A stretch of DNA of 55,962 nucleotides from Chrysochromulina tobinii (taxonomy: Eukaryota > Haptophyta > Prymnesiales > Chrysochromulinaceae): NCBI GenBank assembly GCA_001275005.1, contig JWZX01002833.1, positions 1 to 55,962 of the forward strand. The letters run 5' to 3'. This document shows positions 18,945 to 27,216 of the stretch, in pieces. The translations under genes were made by a program, and so were the position numbers. The notes beneath the pieces were generated by a model, which was not told the DNA's origin, made no database searches, and worked only from the letters and a program-made list of their open reading frames with translations. The stretch's first letter is position 1, and each line of letters begins with the position of its first letter.

Positions 18945-20525
18945 TCAATTGGTGGTAAATTGGCGACGGTATGTATCTACGTCGGATCGGTCGCCTTCCC
19001 CACAAATGCTACTGTCCTCGGGTGCGCACAGCCATACACGCGCGAGCTCCGTGTACTCAGCTGTCGTAGGTGCTCTTGACCCTCTGTCCTGCACCGCTGG
19101 CCGCGGGTCCAGTTTGACAGTGTGCTCGACCGCTTGACCGAGTCGCGCACGCTGCCACGCGGACGAGTAGGCAGGGCGGCTCTCCACAAACTGACGGCCC
19201 ATCGCCTCGAGCTGAGCGAGCGAGCTGATGCGACGGTGGTTGAGGCCGATGACCGGTAGCTTGTCGAAGGTCGGGAGGTGGCGCAGGCCTGAGAGCGCCA
19301 TACTGGCATGCTTCCGCTGGAGAAGCGGGACAGTCTTTCGAGTGTCTAGATCAGCATTAGGGCGCAGCGTGTCACCGACGTTGTCCTCCACCCTGGCGTC
19401 CGTGCCCGAGTGATCGCCGCGCTCCATGTACGTGGTCGCGAATGAGACGCTCCCCCGACGATGGAACACGTCGACTGGCGCCGATGGGTACAGCATGACG
19501 TCGCCGCGCCCATACATGTAGTCGATCAAGAAGCGCTTCCATGAGCGCGGCCACGTCGATGCGCGCGATTCGGGGATGGCCAGCGCAGGATCGCCGAGGA
19601 CCTCGCGCTGCTCGTGCTGTCCATGCTGCAACGCCTCGTGGCTGAAGTTGAAAAAGGGCGCGCGCGTGCGCACTCGATAGAATTGGCCGAAGCGCCGCCA
19701 GTGTGCGCGAAAAAAGAGAGCACCCCACGAGCACGGCAGCTGAAAGAGGTATGCGGGGCTCTGCCCTGCGGCCGATGACGAGCGTGGCCACCACCATTGC
19801 ATCGGGTACTTGATCTCGTTGTGCCTGGGGCTGTACAACGAGACGCCAGCGAGGTGACGGAAGCGGCGCGCGCCCTCGGGGCTGTCAAATGGTCCGTACG
19901 CATCGGCCGCGCGGCGCAGCCACCAATAGAAGAGAGGCGAGACCTCGTTATCGTCCTCGATGGGCAGCACGTGCGCCTCGGGCGGCTCACGCTCAAGCTC
20001 GCGGCTCAGCACCCGCACCCACATGTTGCGTACGCCATTCGGGCTGGGCTCGATGACGATGCGGAAAGGCCCGTGGCGCCACGCGATGGACTCGGCCACT
20101 GCCACTGCCGCCTCAGACGGCTGCGCATCGAAAAGGATGGTGAGAGACAGCGTGGCGCCGCAGTACTCGGCCGCCAACAGCGACGCAAGTGTTCGCCGCA
20201 GTGACCTGACGCGTCGCCATGCGAAGACGAAAATGGCGATGCGCAAGGGAGCGGCGCCAGCGCTGATCTCGCAGAGATTATCGTCGTTGGCTCCGTACAA
20301 TGGCAACGGATAATCTGGAAAGACGGCGGTGTATTCGCGCACGGCCTTTTCAAGGTCCCACCGAGGCTGCGGAGAAGGAGGCGAACGCTCAGCAACGGCG
20401 GCGCCGCTGTGAGTCAGCAGCAGCTGCTGTTGAGTCAGCAGCAGAGCGACCACGATCAGGCACACGACCACGGCCAACTGTCTCGACTGCGCCGACGCAC
20501 GCTTGTTGGCGAAACCCATAGTCAT
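18945..20525 (-). CDS. Type II membrane glycosyltransferase (GT-A fold, GT2-like)
   Basis: ATG at 20525 chosen (the open frame above begins with GTG); 526 aa. One transmembrane anchor (residues about 17-33, AVVVCLIVVALLL) follows a short cytosolic tail. The luminal part starts IAIFVFAWRRVRSLRRTLASLL, a typical beginning of a GT-A nucleotide-binding fold, and has an acidic metal-binding motif IEDDNEV (about residue 187). The PLFYWWL and LYSPRHNE segments recall plant proteins annotated as glycosyltransferase family 2, for example Arabidopsis At5g60700. Substrate unknown. It lies about 200 bp downstream of the GT47 gene start and in the same direction. A repeat-rich block sits directly upstream. 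Confidence 0.7.
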   Translation of the reverse strand: MTMGFANKRASAQSRQLAVVVCLIVVALLLTQQQLLLTHSGAAVAERSPPSPQPRWDLEKAVREYTAVFPDYPLPLYGANDDNLCEISAGAAPLRIAIFVFAWRRVRSLRRTLASLLAAEYCGATLSLTILFDAQPSEAAVAVAESIAWRHGPFRIVIEPSPNGVRNMWVRVLSRELEREPPEAHVLPIEDDNEVSPLFYWWLRRAADAYGPFDSPEGARRFRHLAGVSLYSPRHNEIKYPMQWWWPRSSSAAGQSPAYLFQLPCSWGALFFRAHWRRFGQFYRVRTRAPFFNFSHEALQHGQHEQREVLGDPALAIPESRASTWPRSWKRFLIDYMYGRGDVMLYPSAPVDVFHRRGSVSFATTYMERGDHSGTDARVEDNVGDTLRPNADLDTRKTVPLLQRKHASMALSGLRHLPTFDKLPVIGLNHRRISSLAQLEAMGRQFVESRPAYSSAWQRARLGQAVEHTVKLDPRPAVQDRGSRAPTTAEYTELARVWLCAPEDSSICGEGDRSDVDTYRRQFTTN

Positions 20526-21060
20526 CAGATTCACAGCAAAAAATATTGTCTACCGCCGCGCGCGCGCGCAGGGCCGCTGCGTGGCGTTCCAGTGCACGGT
20601 ACCGGAAAGCCCTGCCGGAAAGGTACGTGCGTATGTCCCCCGGTGTTTTTGAACCCTGATACTGAACACGGTAGTTGTAAACGTTACGTTACCGGTTCAA
20701 AGACACCGGGGGGAGCCGGGACACACAGGACACACACGGGACACGCGGACGCACGAAGGCACACGGACCGCACAGACGAACCTCACAACCATCGAAACCC
20801 ACCAACAACGTTACCGGTGTGTGTCCCGGCTCCCCCCCCGGTGTCTTTTTACAGGTACCGTAACCGGTCTGTCCATGTGTCCCGTGTGTGTCCCGGCTCC
20901 CCCCGGTGTCTTTATACCGGTACCGGTACCGTGTGTGTCCCGGCTCCCCCCGGTGTCTTTTTACCGGTACCGTACGGTACCGGTACAGTACCGGTACCGG
21001 TACAGTACCGGTACCGGTATCGCACCGCTTCGACGAGCTCTACTACAGTACCCGGTACGG
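20526..21060. repeat. Palindrome-rich repeat block with inverted copies of a ~50-bp unit
   Basis: A unit with the core CCCGGCTCCCCCCGGTGTCT is present in direct orientation at about 20815-20865, 20878-20925 and 20930-20980, and in inverted orientation at about 20694-20745. The two orientations could form a hairpin with arms of about 40 bp. Each direct copy ends in ACCGGTACC-type palindromes, which expand into a run of ACCGGT/GGTACC repeats (20965-21030). A further copy lies at 27035-27081. No coding function is likely. Confidence 0.85.
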
Positions 21061-21097
21061 GTAGTACTGTACTAGCTTGTATGTCGCGCCAACTCCG

Positions 21098-22601
21098 ATG
21101 CCGATGCCCCAGATGGGGTATGCCGCGACGACTCCCAATTTTGCATCGTCGTCAATATTGCACCAGGGCAACCGCCCGGTCTGCATTCGCAAGTCTGAAG
21201 GCGATGAGAACTGTGTGACATCGAGGTTTGATCGGACGACCGTGCATCCAGTCGCACCGATCGAGTCGCTCGCGCCACTGATGGCCAACCTGTCGGTGGG
21301 CTCTTTGCTTCCGCTCCAACGAGAGGTGATCAGATACAATGAGACGCATGCGGCATTTGCGGTACCTCGGGGCATGCGCTTCCTTGGAGCTCACAACGTC
21401 TTCCACACACAAGCTGATCAACTGAACGAGGAGCTCGGCCGTGACGATGTTTGGCTGCCTGTCTCACACACCATGACGACGCAGCATCCGCTTCAAGTCG
21501 GCCTATGGTTTTTTTATATGCGCGGCTGCTCTGATTTCATGTGGAATGCTGGGCGCACACTACTCGCACTCAACAAGTGTGATGCTGTGATCGAGCTCGA
21601 GAGGCGAGCTCTGCAGGCTACCAGGGCAGCCGCCGTGGAGAGTGTGGCACGTAGGATCGTCGCGGCAGTGAACCAATCTACGTTTGATCAGGCATGGACT
21701 CCCTTTGAGAGGCGTATGTGCCCCACATCAGTGAACCAATCTTCGTTTGGGAGGCGGATGGGAGGCTGCACCCAGCTCCCCTTGAAGGAGGTCATGGACC
21801 TGCTCTCCAGTTGTGGTCGTGGTGACTTTGGAGATTGGCGCAAGAGTTCGAGCTCGCTAGGTACGCTCGAGCGTATTCAGGATGGTCGACAGATAGCCAT
21901 CAGAGTAATGGACTCGAATGCCCTCGACTACGTGAGCGCAGCCATTCTAGTCGACGAACTGAGCGTCCGCAGAGACGAGAGGCCGCTGGACACCATCCAG
22001 TTTGCCAATCGTTGTCAAGCACGAAACCCAAATGACCAACCCTTGATAGGCTACTGCGATGGCCACGTTGAGATATGGGACGGTGCGGCGCTCCCCTCCC
22101 AGCTTGGTTCGTATTGGCTGCGACTGTCGTTGCGGCTCGACGACTATTATCTGACTCTTGCCTCTCTTGTGCGCAGTCCGAAACCTTCGAACAGGTGCTC
22201 GAGAGCACATCGATTGGTTCCAAATGTTGAAGAGAAAGGAGCAGCCTGAGTGGCAATCGCCTGGGTCGCCTGGGTGGCAGCAACCGTATGCACGTCTCGA
22301 CGGCTCACCCTGTCCACTCTCTGAGCCGACATGGGCTTACTGCCTCGCGTGCGCACAGTCTCAGACTGAACGGGCATGTGCGTACAGGTGCGGCATGAAC
22401 GGCCATTTCATCAAAGGGGCGCCCGCGATTTACGGCAATATTCAGAGCAATAGTATGAGATTCTACGAGAGATACGGCGTGCGTGGTTTGACTCTTCGTT
22501 ACCAGGCAACATGGAATAAACTCCTCAACGCCGTGGAAGCGCGCTCTGGAGTCAAGCTCAAGGCTGGAGTGCATCAGAGATCCGTAGGCAAATACGAGTA
22601 G
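21098..22601 (+). CDS. Two-exon gene of unknown function
   Basis: Inferred CDS join(21098..22082,22177..22601), 469 aa. The first frame runs from the first ATG at 21098 and becomes nonsense near 22180; the second frame is open from 22158 to 22601. A 94-nt intron (22083-22176) with donor GACG|GTGCGG and a strong acceptor (CTGAC branch-like motif, T/C-rich tract, GCGCAG) joins them as GHVEIWD-VRNLRTG in one frame. The protein has VGLWFFYMRGCSDFMWNAGR in the middle and a Cys-containing CLACAQSQ and CAYRCGMNGH segment near the C-terminus. A short internal duplication codes VNQSTF and VNQSSF (about 21669 and 21731). I do not recognise the family. No signal peptide is evident. Confidence 0.55.
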
Positions 22602-22802
22602 AGAGTCTGTTCAAGTTCAAGTTAGACAGAGTGCGGAGAGTCTGGTGGCTGAACTGAACTGAACTGAACTGGTGGCTCGCTCCAACATGCACCCCAAACA
22701 TGACCAAAGCACCAAACCTTCAGACCAAAACTTGCTGCTGCCCGCATTCGGCATTGGGCCGCGACCGCAGATCCACCGCAGCGCCACAGCGCGCAGCCGA
22801 GT
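22602..22802. other. Intergenic with short microsatellite
   Basis: This likely holds the promoter and 5' leader of the IQ gene. It contains four GAACT pentamers in tandem (about 22650-22670). Nothing else stands out. Confidence 0.5.
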
Positions 22803-24107
22803 ATGCCTCCCAAGATGAAGGGCGCGGTGAAGCCGCCCAGCGGCACTTTGGACTCGCCGAAGAGCGCGCCCAAGGAATCGCCGAAGAGCGCGCCCAAGGA
22901 ATCTCCCAAGAGCGAAAAGAAAAAGGCCAAATTCAAGAAGGACTCGAAAAAGCAGGTGACAACTGCCGATGAGGGCGAGCGCACCGGTGACGGTCCAGGT
23001 GACACAGCACAGGTGGCACAGGTCGCACAGGTGGCTCTGGAGGCGCAGGAGGATCACATGGCGGCCGAGGCGGTCGAGGACACGGCTGCTGAGGCGGCAC
23101 GGCTCGCGGCCATCGAGGCGGACAAGCTTGCGGAGATCAAGCGCGCGGAGGCGGCCTCACGCGCGAGGCGCGAGGCTGAGATCAGGGCGGAAAAGGCGCG
23201 GCTACAAGGCATCGAAGATGGTAAAAAGTTCGCCAAAGCGCAGATTATCGCAGGGATGAAGATACAAGCGTGCCTCCGTGGCGCCCTAGTGCGCAAGCGC
23301 AACAGGCGCCAGAAGCGGCTGCGCCAGCTGCGAGATCCCGATGGATTCGACTGGTGCTGCGTCAACAAGCAGGGGAAGAATGCGCTCAAGGTGATGCTGG
23401 CGGAGCGCGAGAGGATGGCAGGATGCTCGAAGGCTCAACAAAAACAGCATCTGAAAATGATGCTGAATGATCCCGAGTTCCTCGAGACGAAAGTGACCAA
23501 GTATCTCGAAGAGCGGTACGCCACGGAGGAGCCCCCGGAGATTGCCGAGCTGCGACTGGCGGCGCAGAAGGCGGAGGCGGCCTTCCAGGAGATGCAGCGC
23601 GTGGCGGCCTTTAAGGCTGAGCAGGCGCGCCTGCAGAAAGAAATGAAGGCGGCCATGCCCGCCCGCAAGCGCGCGGATCTCACCTTTTCGTCGGGCAGTG
23701 CGGCCTCACTTGAGGAGGCGCGCGCGAACCTCGCGCATGTGCCGATCGAGCAGAAGCTGTCCACGGTCCCGCGATTGAATCTCGACAAGAGTGCCACGAT
23801 CATTCAATCGCGCAGCCGTGGCCAACTGGCTCGCCAGCAGACGTCGATGCTGATGCTGGAGAAGCGAGGGCCCCCTTCGGCGAGGGCTCCCAAGGTACCG
23901 CCGCCGGTCCCGCGATTGAATCTCGACAAGAGTGCCACGGTCATTCAAGCGCGCAGCCGTGGCAAACTGGCTCGCCAGCAGACGTCGATGCTGATGCTGG
24001 AGAAGCGAGGGCCGCCTTCGGCGAGGGAAAAGGTACCGCGCATCCACCTCAACTTCACGGTCATCGGCGACCACGTGTCGATCGACTGGGTTGTCGCCCT
24101 GGAGTGA
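22803..24107 (+). CDS. IQ-motif (calmodulin-binding) coiled-coil protein
   Basis: The 434-aa protein starts with a Lys/Ser/Pro-rich tract containing SAPKESPK repeats, then an Ala/Glu coiled coil. It has three IQ-like motifs: IQACLRGALVRKRNRR (about 156), IIQSRSRGQLARQQ (about 333) and VIQARSRGKLARQQ (about 380). The last two lie in an almost exact tandem duplication of 141 bp (copies start at 23766 and 23907; 47 codons), so the frame was preserved. IQ motifs bind calmodulin or EF-hand proteins, so calcium-dependent scaffolding is the likely role. The C-terminal 25 residues (IHLNFTVIGDHVSIDW) look like a beta strand and are not from a family I know. Its neighbours are an ankyrin and a ZC2HC gene on the same strand, but no operon is implied. 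Confidence 0.75.
   Translation: MPPKMKGAVKPPSGTLDSPKSAPKESPKSAPKESPKSEKKKAKFKKDSKKQVTTADEGERTGDGPGDTAQVAQVAQVALEAQEDHMAAEAVEDTAAEAARLAAIEADKLAEIKRAEAASRARREAEIRAEKARLQGIEDGKKFAKAQIIAGMKIQACLRGALVRKRNRRQKRLRQLRDPDGFDWCCVNKQGKNALKVMLAERERMAGCSKAQQKQHLKMMLNDPEFLETKVTKYLEERYATEEPPEIAELRLAAQKAEAAFQEMQRVAAFKAEQARLQKEMKAAMPARKRADLTFSSGSAASLEEARANLAHVPIEQKLSTVPRLNLDKSATIIQSRSRGQLARQQTSMLMLEKRGPPSARAPKVPPPVPRLNLDKSATVIQARSRGKLARQQTSMLMLEKRGPPSAREKVPRIHLNFTVIGDHVSIDWVVALE
23766..24027 (+). repeat. Tandem 141-bp duplication within the IQ gene
   Basis: Two copies start at 23766 and 23907, nearly identical over about 120 bp, each coding VPRLNLDKSAT followed by an IQ motif and MLMLEKRGPPSAR. The duplication is in frame. 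Confidence 0.9.
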
Positions 24108-24590
24108 ACGTCTCGTTAACGTCTCGTCTTCGTGTGAAATGGAGGTCGAGAGGCGTGTTGAGTGTTGTTCAAGATAGATGAAGAGAAATCATTACATGAA
24201 ATCTCGCGGACCCCTCGGTCCGTTCGTGTACGCCTACTGTGCGCTGGCGTGTGACCGTGGTGTGTGTATAATGCAACCAATTTTATTTTTTCATCCTCCG
24301 AGGCGACGGCCCCGCGACCGTCTCGGTGCGTGCTGGCAAGTCGAATGACGACGGCGGAAAAGCTCCACTTGTGACTTGAACATGCACTTGAAGCGCCAAC
24401 TATATTCGCGCTCACGTTCGTTCCCACCCAGACTTTCCGAATCGAATCCTCGACAAATCCCATATCCTACTCTCCTGGAGGCCCACGCCCCTCCTCAACA
24501 CTTCTAATCCTGCGCGACCTAGGCAGAAGGCGGCACGATAGCAGAACTCCTTTCACAGCCTTGGCCAACCGCACTTAGCAACGTCCCGCC
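24108..24590 (+). promoter_or_regulatory. Intergenic and presumed promoter of the ankyrin gene
   Basis: The stretch is less GC-rich than the genes. A 115-codon reading frame on the other strand (24116-24463) lacks recognisable features and I treat it as chance. There is a GTTAAC/AACGTC repeat directly after the IQ gene stop (24110-24125). No TATA or initiator element can be assigned with confidence. Confidence 0.4.
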
Positions 24591-25868
24591 ATGGCGCTCG
24601 TGCGACCACCTTCCGCTGCCGCTGCTCGCCCACAAAGCGGATCTCGGCCACAATCACGCTCTGGCACGGAGCTCTGGAAAGGTGCTGGCGATGCTGTCCG
24701 TGCGGTGTCACGCATTCGCACCACGCCCACTGCGGCCATCGTGCCCGTTCCTGGGTCCCAGCTGGTCTCTGATGCTGGCGGCAGTCTGGCCGAAGGCTCG
24801 CAGCTGACAGCACGCGGCAAGGCGTCCTCCGATCGGCGCGTGGCCGTGCTTGCACCGACGGATGCGGCTGCTCGCACCGCCGCCGCCGCCGAGGCCCGCC
24901 AGCTCGCTCTGTGCGCCGAGGCCTGCGCTCACGCTGCAAAGAAGGGCGATTCGGCGACGCTTCAAATGCTCATCCAGCGAGGGCCCAAGGGCGCTCACGA
25001 TTGGACGGACGAGAACATGGTCGCGCCGCTGCACATGGCTGCCTCATACGGCCATATGGCGTGCGCCGAGATCATCTGTAACGCCGGAGCCGCGCTCGAT
25101 CGACCCAACTGTTGGGGCTCGACAGCGCTCATCAACGCGGCGCACAATGCGCACTCGGGCGTCGTGAAACTGCTCATCCTCAATGGCGCCTCGGTCGCGC
25201 TTCGTGACAAGGACGGCACGGCGCTCGATAACGCTCTCCTGCGCATGACCAAGGCAGTGATGCGCATCGATGCGGCCACAGACAAGGACCATCCGAATAA
25301 GAAAGTACTCGAGAGCACCAAGGATGCACTCAACAAGCTCGCCCGCAATGCCAGTCGAGGCCCTCCGTTTTTCACGGCACTCACTGCTGCGATCGCGCCG
25401 CTCAAGCCGATGCTCGTGGCGGCCATCGCCGCCGCCGCCGCCGAGGACGACACCGCGCCGCCTCAAGTGAAGCCTCCGGACAAGAGCGAGGCGAACGGCA
25501 AGGGCGGCAAGGCCGGCAAGAAGGAGGACGCGCCCGAGGCGCCCGAGCCGGGCCGGGTCGCTGCGTACAAGGGATGCCTGAACTTCATCCAGATCATCGA
25601 AATGCTGCGCGACCCTGGGGCCGTGCGCAAGGCGGAGACGCTCGCGACTGGCATCGACCTCTTCAGCAAGGGCAAGGAGAGCACAGAGGCGGCGCAGCTC
25701 GACGGGCTGACGCAGCGCGTGGGGCGCATCCGCTCGGCTCTCGCGCTCGATGGAAGGCTCTCGCTGCCCGACGCCATTCAGGCCGCCAACCGGGCCATGG
25801 GCCTCGAGACCGAGGGCAGCCTACCCGAGCAGGTGCAGCGCCTCGTAGTCGCTCTGGGCGTTCAGTGA
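24591..25868 (+). CDS. Ankyrin-repeat protein
   Basis: The 425-aa protein has an Ala/Ser-rich disordered N-terminus, then about three ankyrin repeats (residues 105-215) recognisable from APLHMAASYGHMACAEIICNAGA, STALINAAHNAHSGVVKLLI and GASVALRDKDGTALDNALL. A Lys/Gly/Glu-rich linker follows. The C-terminal part (about 325-425) is helical, with FIQIIEMLRDPGAVRKAETL and a leucine-rich end, and does not match a family I know. Ankyrin repeats mediate protein binding, so a specific function cannot be deduced. Confidence 0.75.
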   Translation: MALVRPPSAAAARPQSGSRPQSRSGTELWKGAGDAVRAVSRIRTTPTAAIVPVPGSQLVSDAGGSLAEGSQLTARGKASSDRRVAVLAPTDAAARTAAAAEARQLALCAEACAHAAKKGDSATLQMLIQRGPKGAHDWTDENMVAPLHMAASYGHMACAEIICNAGAALDRPNCWGSTALINAAHNAHSGVVKLLILNGASVALRDKDGTALDNALLRMTKAVMRIDAATDKDHPNKKVLESTKDALNKLARNASRGPPFFTALTAAIAPLKPMLVAAIAAAAAEDDTAPPQVKPPDKSEANGKGGKAGKKEDAPEAPEPGRVAAYKGCLNFIQIIEMLRDPGAVRKAETLATGIDLFSKGKESTEAAQLDGLTQRVGRIRSALALDGRLSLPDAIQAANRAMGLETEGSLPEQVQRLVVALGVQ

Positions 25869-26144
25869 AATCGTATGAAATCATAATAATCCGAACGACA
25901 CCCGGGAACTGGCCCAGCGGGCTGGCGATACGTGAAGGCATCGTCATCCTCTCCCAACTGCTCCCACACAATGATCTCTGCTCGGCACATTGGGCAGGCA
26001 TTCTGCGGCACGCGACGTTCTTGCCTCCGGCCATGGGTCATGGAGTCCGAGAAGGCACCAACTCACAGTTGAAAAGGTCGTGCCTGTTTCGCGACGGACG
26101 GACGATCGGCATTGGCGCGTGAACATTGAGACCGTCTGAGGCTC

Positions 26145-26894
26145 ATGAACATGGAGAAGCCGCCAGCGCAGACGGGAGTCCTGCAGGGTGACCGCTTGTC
26201 GTGCCCCCACTGTGGCCGCTCCTTTGCAGTGACGCGATTCGATATGCACGTGCGCGTGTGCGCAAATGCGCTGCCGTTTCGTGAAAGCGTCAAGGCGCTC
26301 GATGAGTGTGGTCCGGCTCCTATGATTGGCGACAAAGGAGCCATCTCGGGCGCGTTTTGTGCCGAGTCTGTCCAGCCTGTGGCACGGACAATTTGCACGT
26401 TGTGCGGGCGACACTTCGCCAACGAGCGGCTGCCGACGCACAGACGGGTGTGCGCTCTTCAGTTGCCAAGCTTTCGTGCGCAGGTGGCCGCCGTTGAGGC
26501 GGTCGAACACGAGGATGAGGTGCTTTCGGCGCTCACGCAGCGGGCACTCTCTGCTGAGCGGCGGCTTGCTGAGGAGAGTGCTCTACGAGCCGAGGCTGAA
26601 CAACGCGCAGAGTTGGCCAAGGCAGCGTCTCGATCGATCGAGGCGGCGTACGACGTCCTCTCCGATGCCCTCGCGGAACGCGAGAAACGAGTTGCCGAAC
26701 TGAGCGGGCGAGCTGAGGCGGCCGAGCAGAAGGCCGAGGAGGCGCGCCGCAAAGCTGAGCTCGCCGAGGCGGGCGCGAAGTCGATCGAGGCGGCGTACGA
26801 CGTGATGGCCGAGGCACTCGCCAACGCGGAGAAGAAGATAGAGAAGCTCAGGGCTGAGCAGCTGCAACTGTCGCGACCGGCGGTTGCGGATTAA
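26145..26894 (+). CDS. ZC2HC-type zinc-finger protein with duplicated coiled coil
   Basis: The 249-aa protein has two zf-C2HC_2-like fingers: CPHCGRSF with HVRVC (about 19-43) and CTLCGRHF with HRRVC (about 85-108), the CX2CGRXF...HXXXC pattern of the ZC2HC1/FAM164 group. The rest is a coiled coil containing two copies of a roughly 44-residue unit (RAEAEQRAELAKAASRSIEAA and KAELAEAGAKSIEAAYDV). In other eukaryotes such proteins are often linked to cilia or centrosomes, but nothing here proves that. The stop codon is followed by the dual lipase gene about 320 bp downstream. Confidence 0.75.
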   Translation: MNMEKPPAQTGVLQGDRLSCPHCGRSFAVTRFDMHVRVCANALPFRESVKALDECGPAPMIGDKGAISGAFCAESVQPVARTICTLCGRHFANERLPTHRRVCALQLPSFRAQVAAVEAVEHEDEVLSALTQRALSAERRLAEESALRAEAEQRAELAKAASRSIEAAYDVLSDALAEREKRVAELSGRAEAAEQKAEEARRKAELAEAGAKSIEAAYDVMAEALANAEKKIEKLRAEQLQLSRPAVAD

Positions 26895-27216
26895 AGTTTG
26901 CGGAGCTTGTCTGGGTACCGTAGCTCTTACACCTTGCTCCTTGGCGCTACGCTCGGCTCTTCGGTATCGGCACGCACCTAGCAAGGGACGAGCGTCAGAT
27001 CTGACCACTCTTGCTGGACCCTACGTTTGTGCCCGTGTGTCCCGTGTGTGTCCCGGCTCCCCCGGTGTCTTTTTACCGGGTCTGACGAAACCCGACCGTG
27101 AACAATTCCCCGCCGATTCTTCCTTTTTGGGAAGGTGCCGAGTCTTTGGATTTCGCCCCAGCACACGACACGCGTCTCATCGCTTCTGCTGTCGGGGCGC
27201 GGAACAAAACCTAAGG
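26895..27216 (+). promoter_or_regulatory. Leader of the lipase gene carrying a dispersed repeat
   Basis: The frame of the lipase gene is open back to 26884 but contains no plausible protein sequence, so I treat this as 5' leader and promoter. At 27035-27081 it holds a copy of the repeat unit clustered at 20.7-21.0 kb, matching GTGTCCCGTGTGTGTCCCGG and the following CCCCCGGTGTCT. Confidence 0.55.

Noticed and set aside
24116-24463. Minus-strand 115-codon frame
   Set aside because: No domain, unusual composition, and position in a likely promoter.
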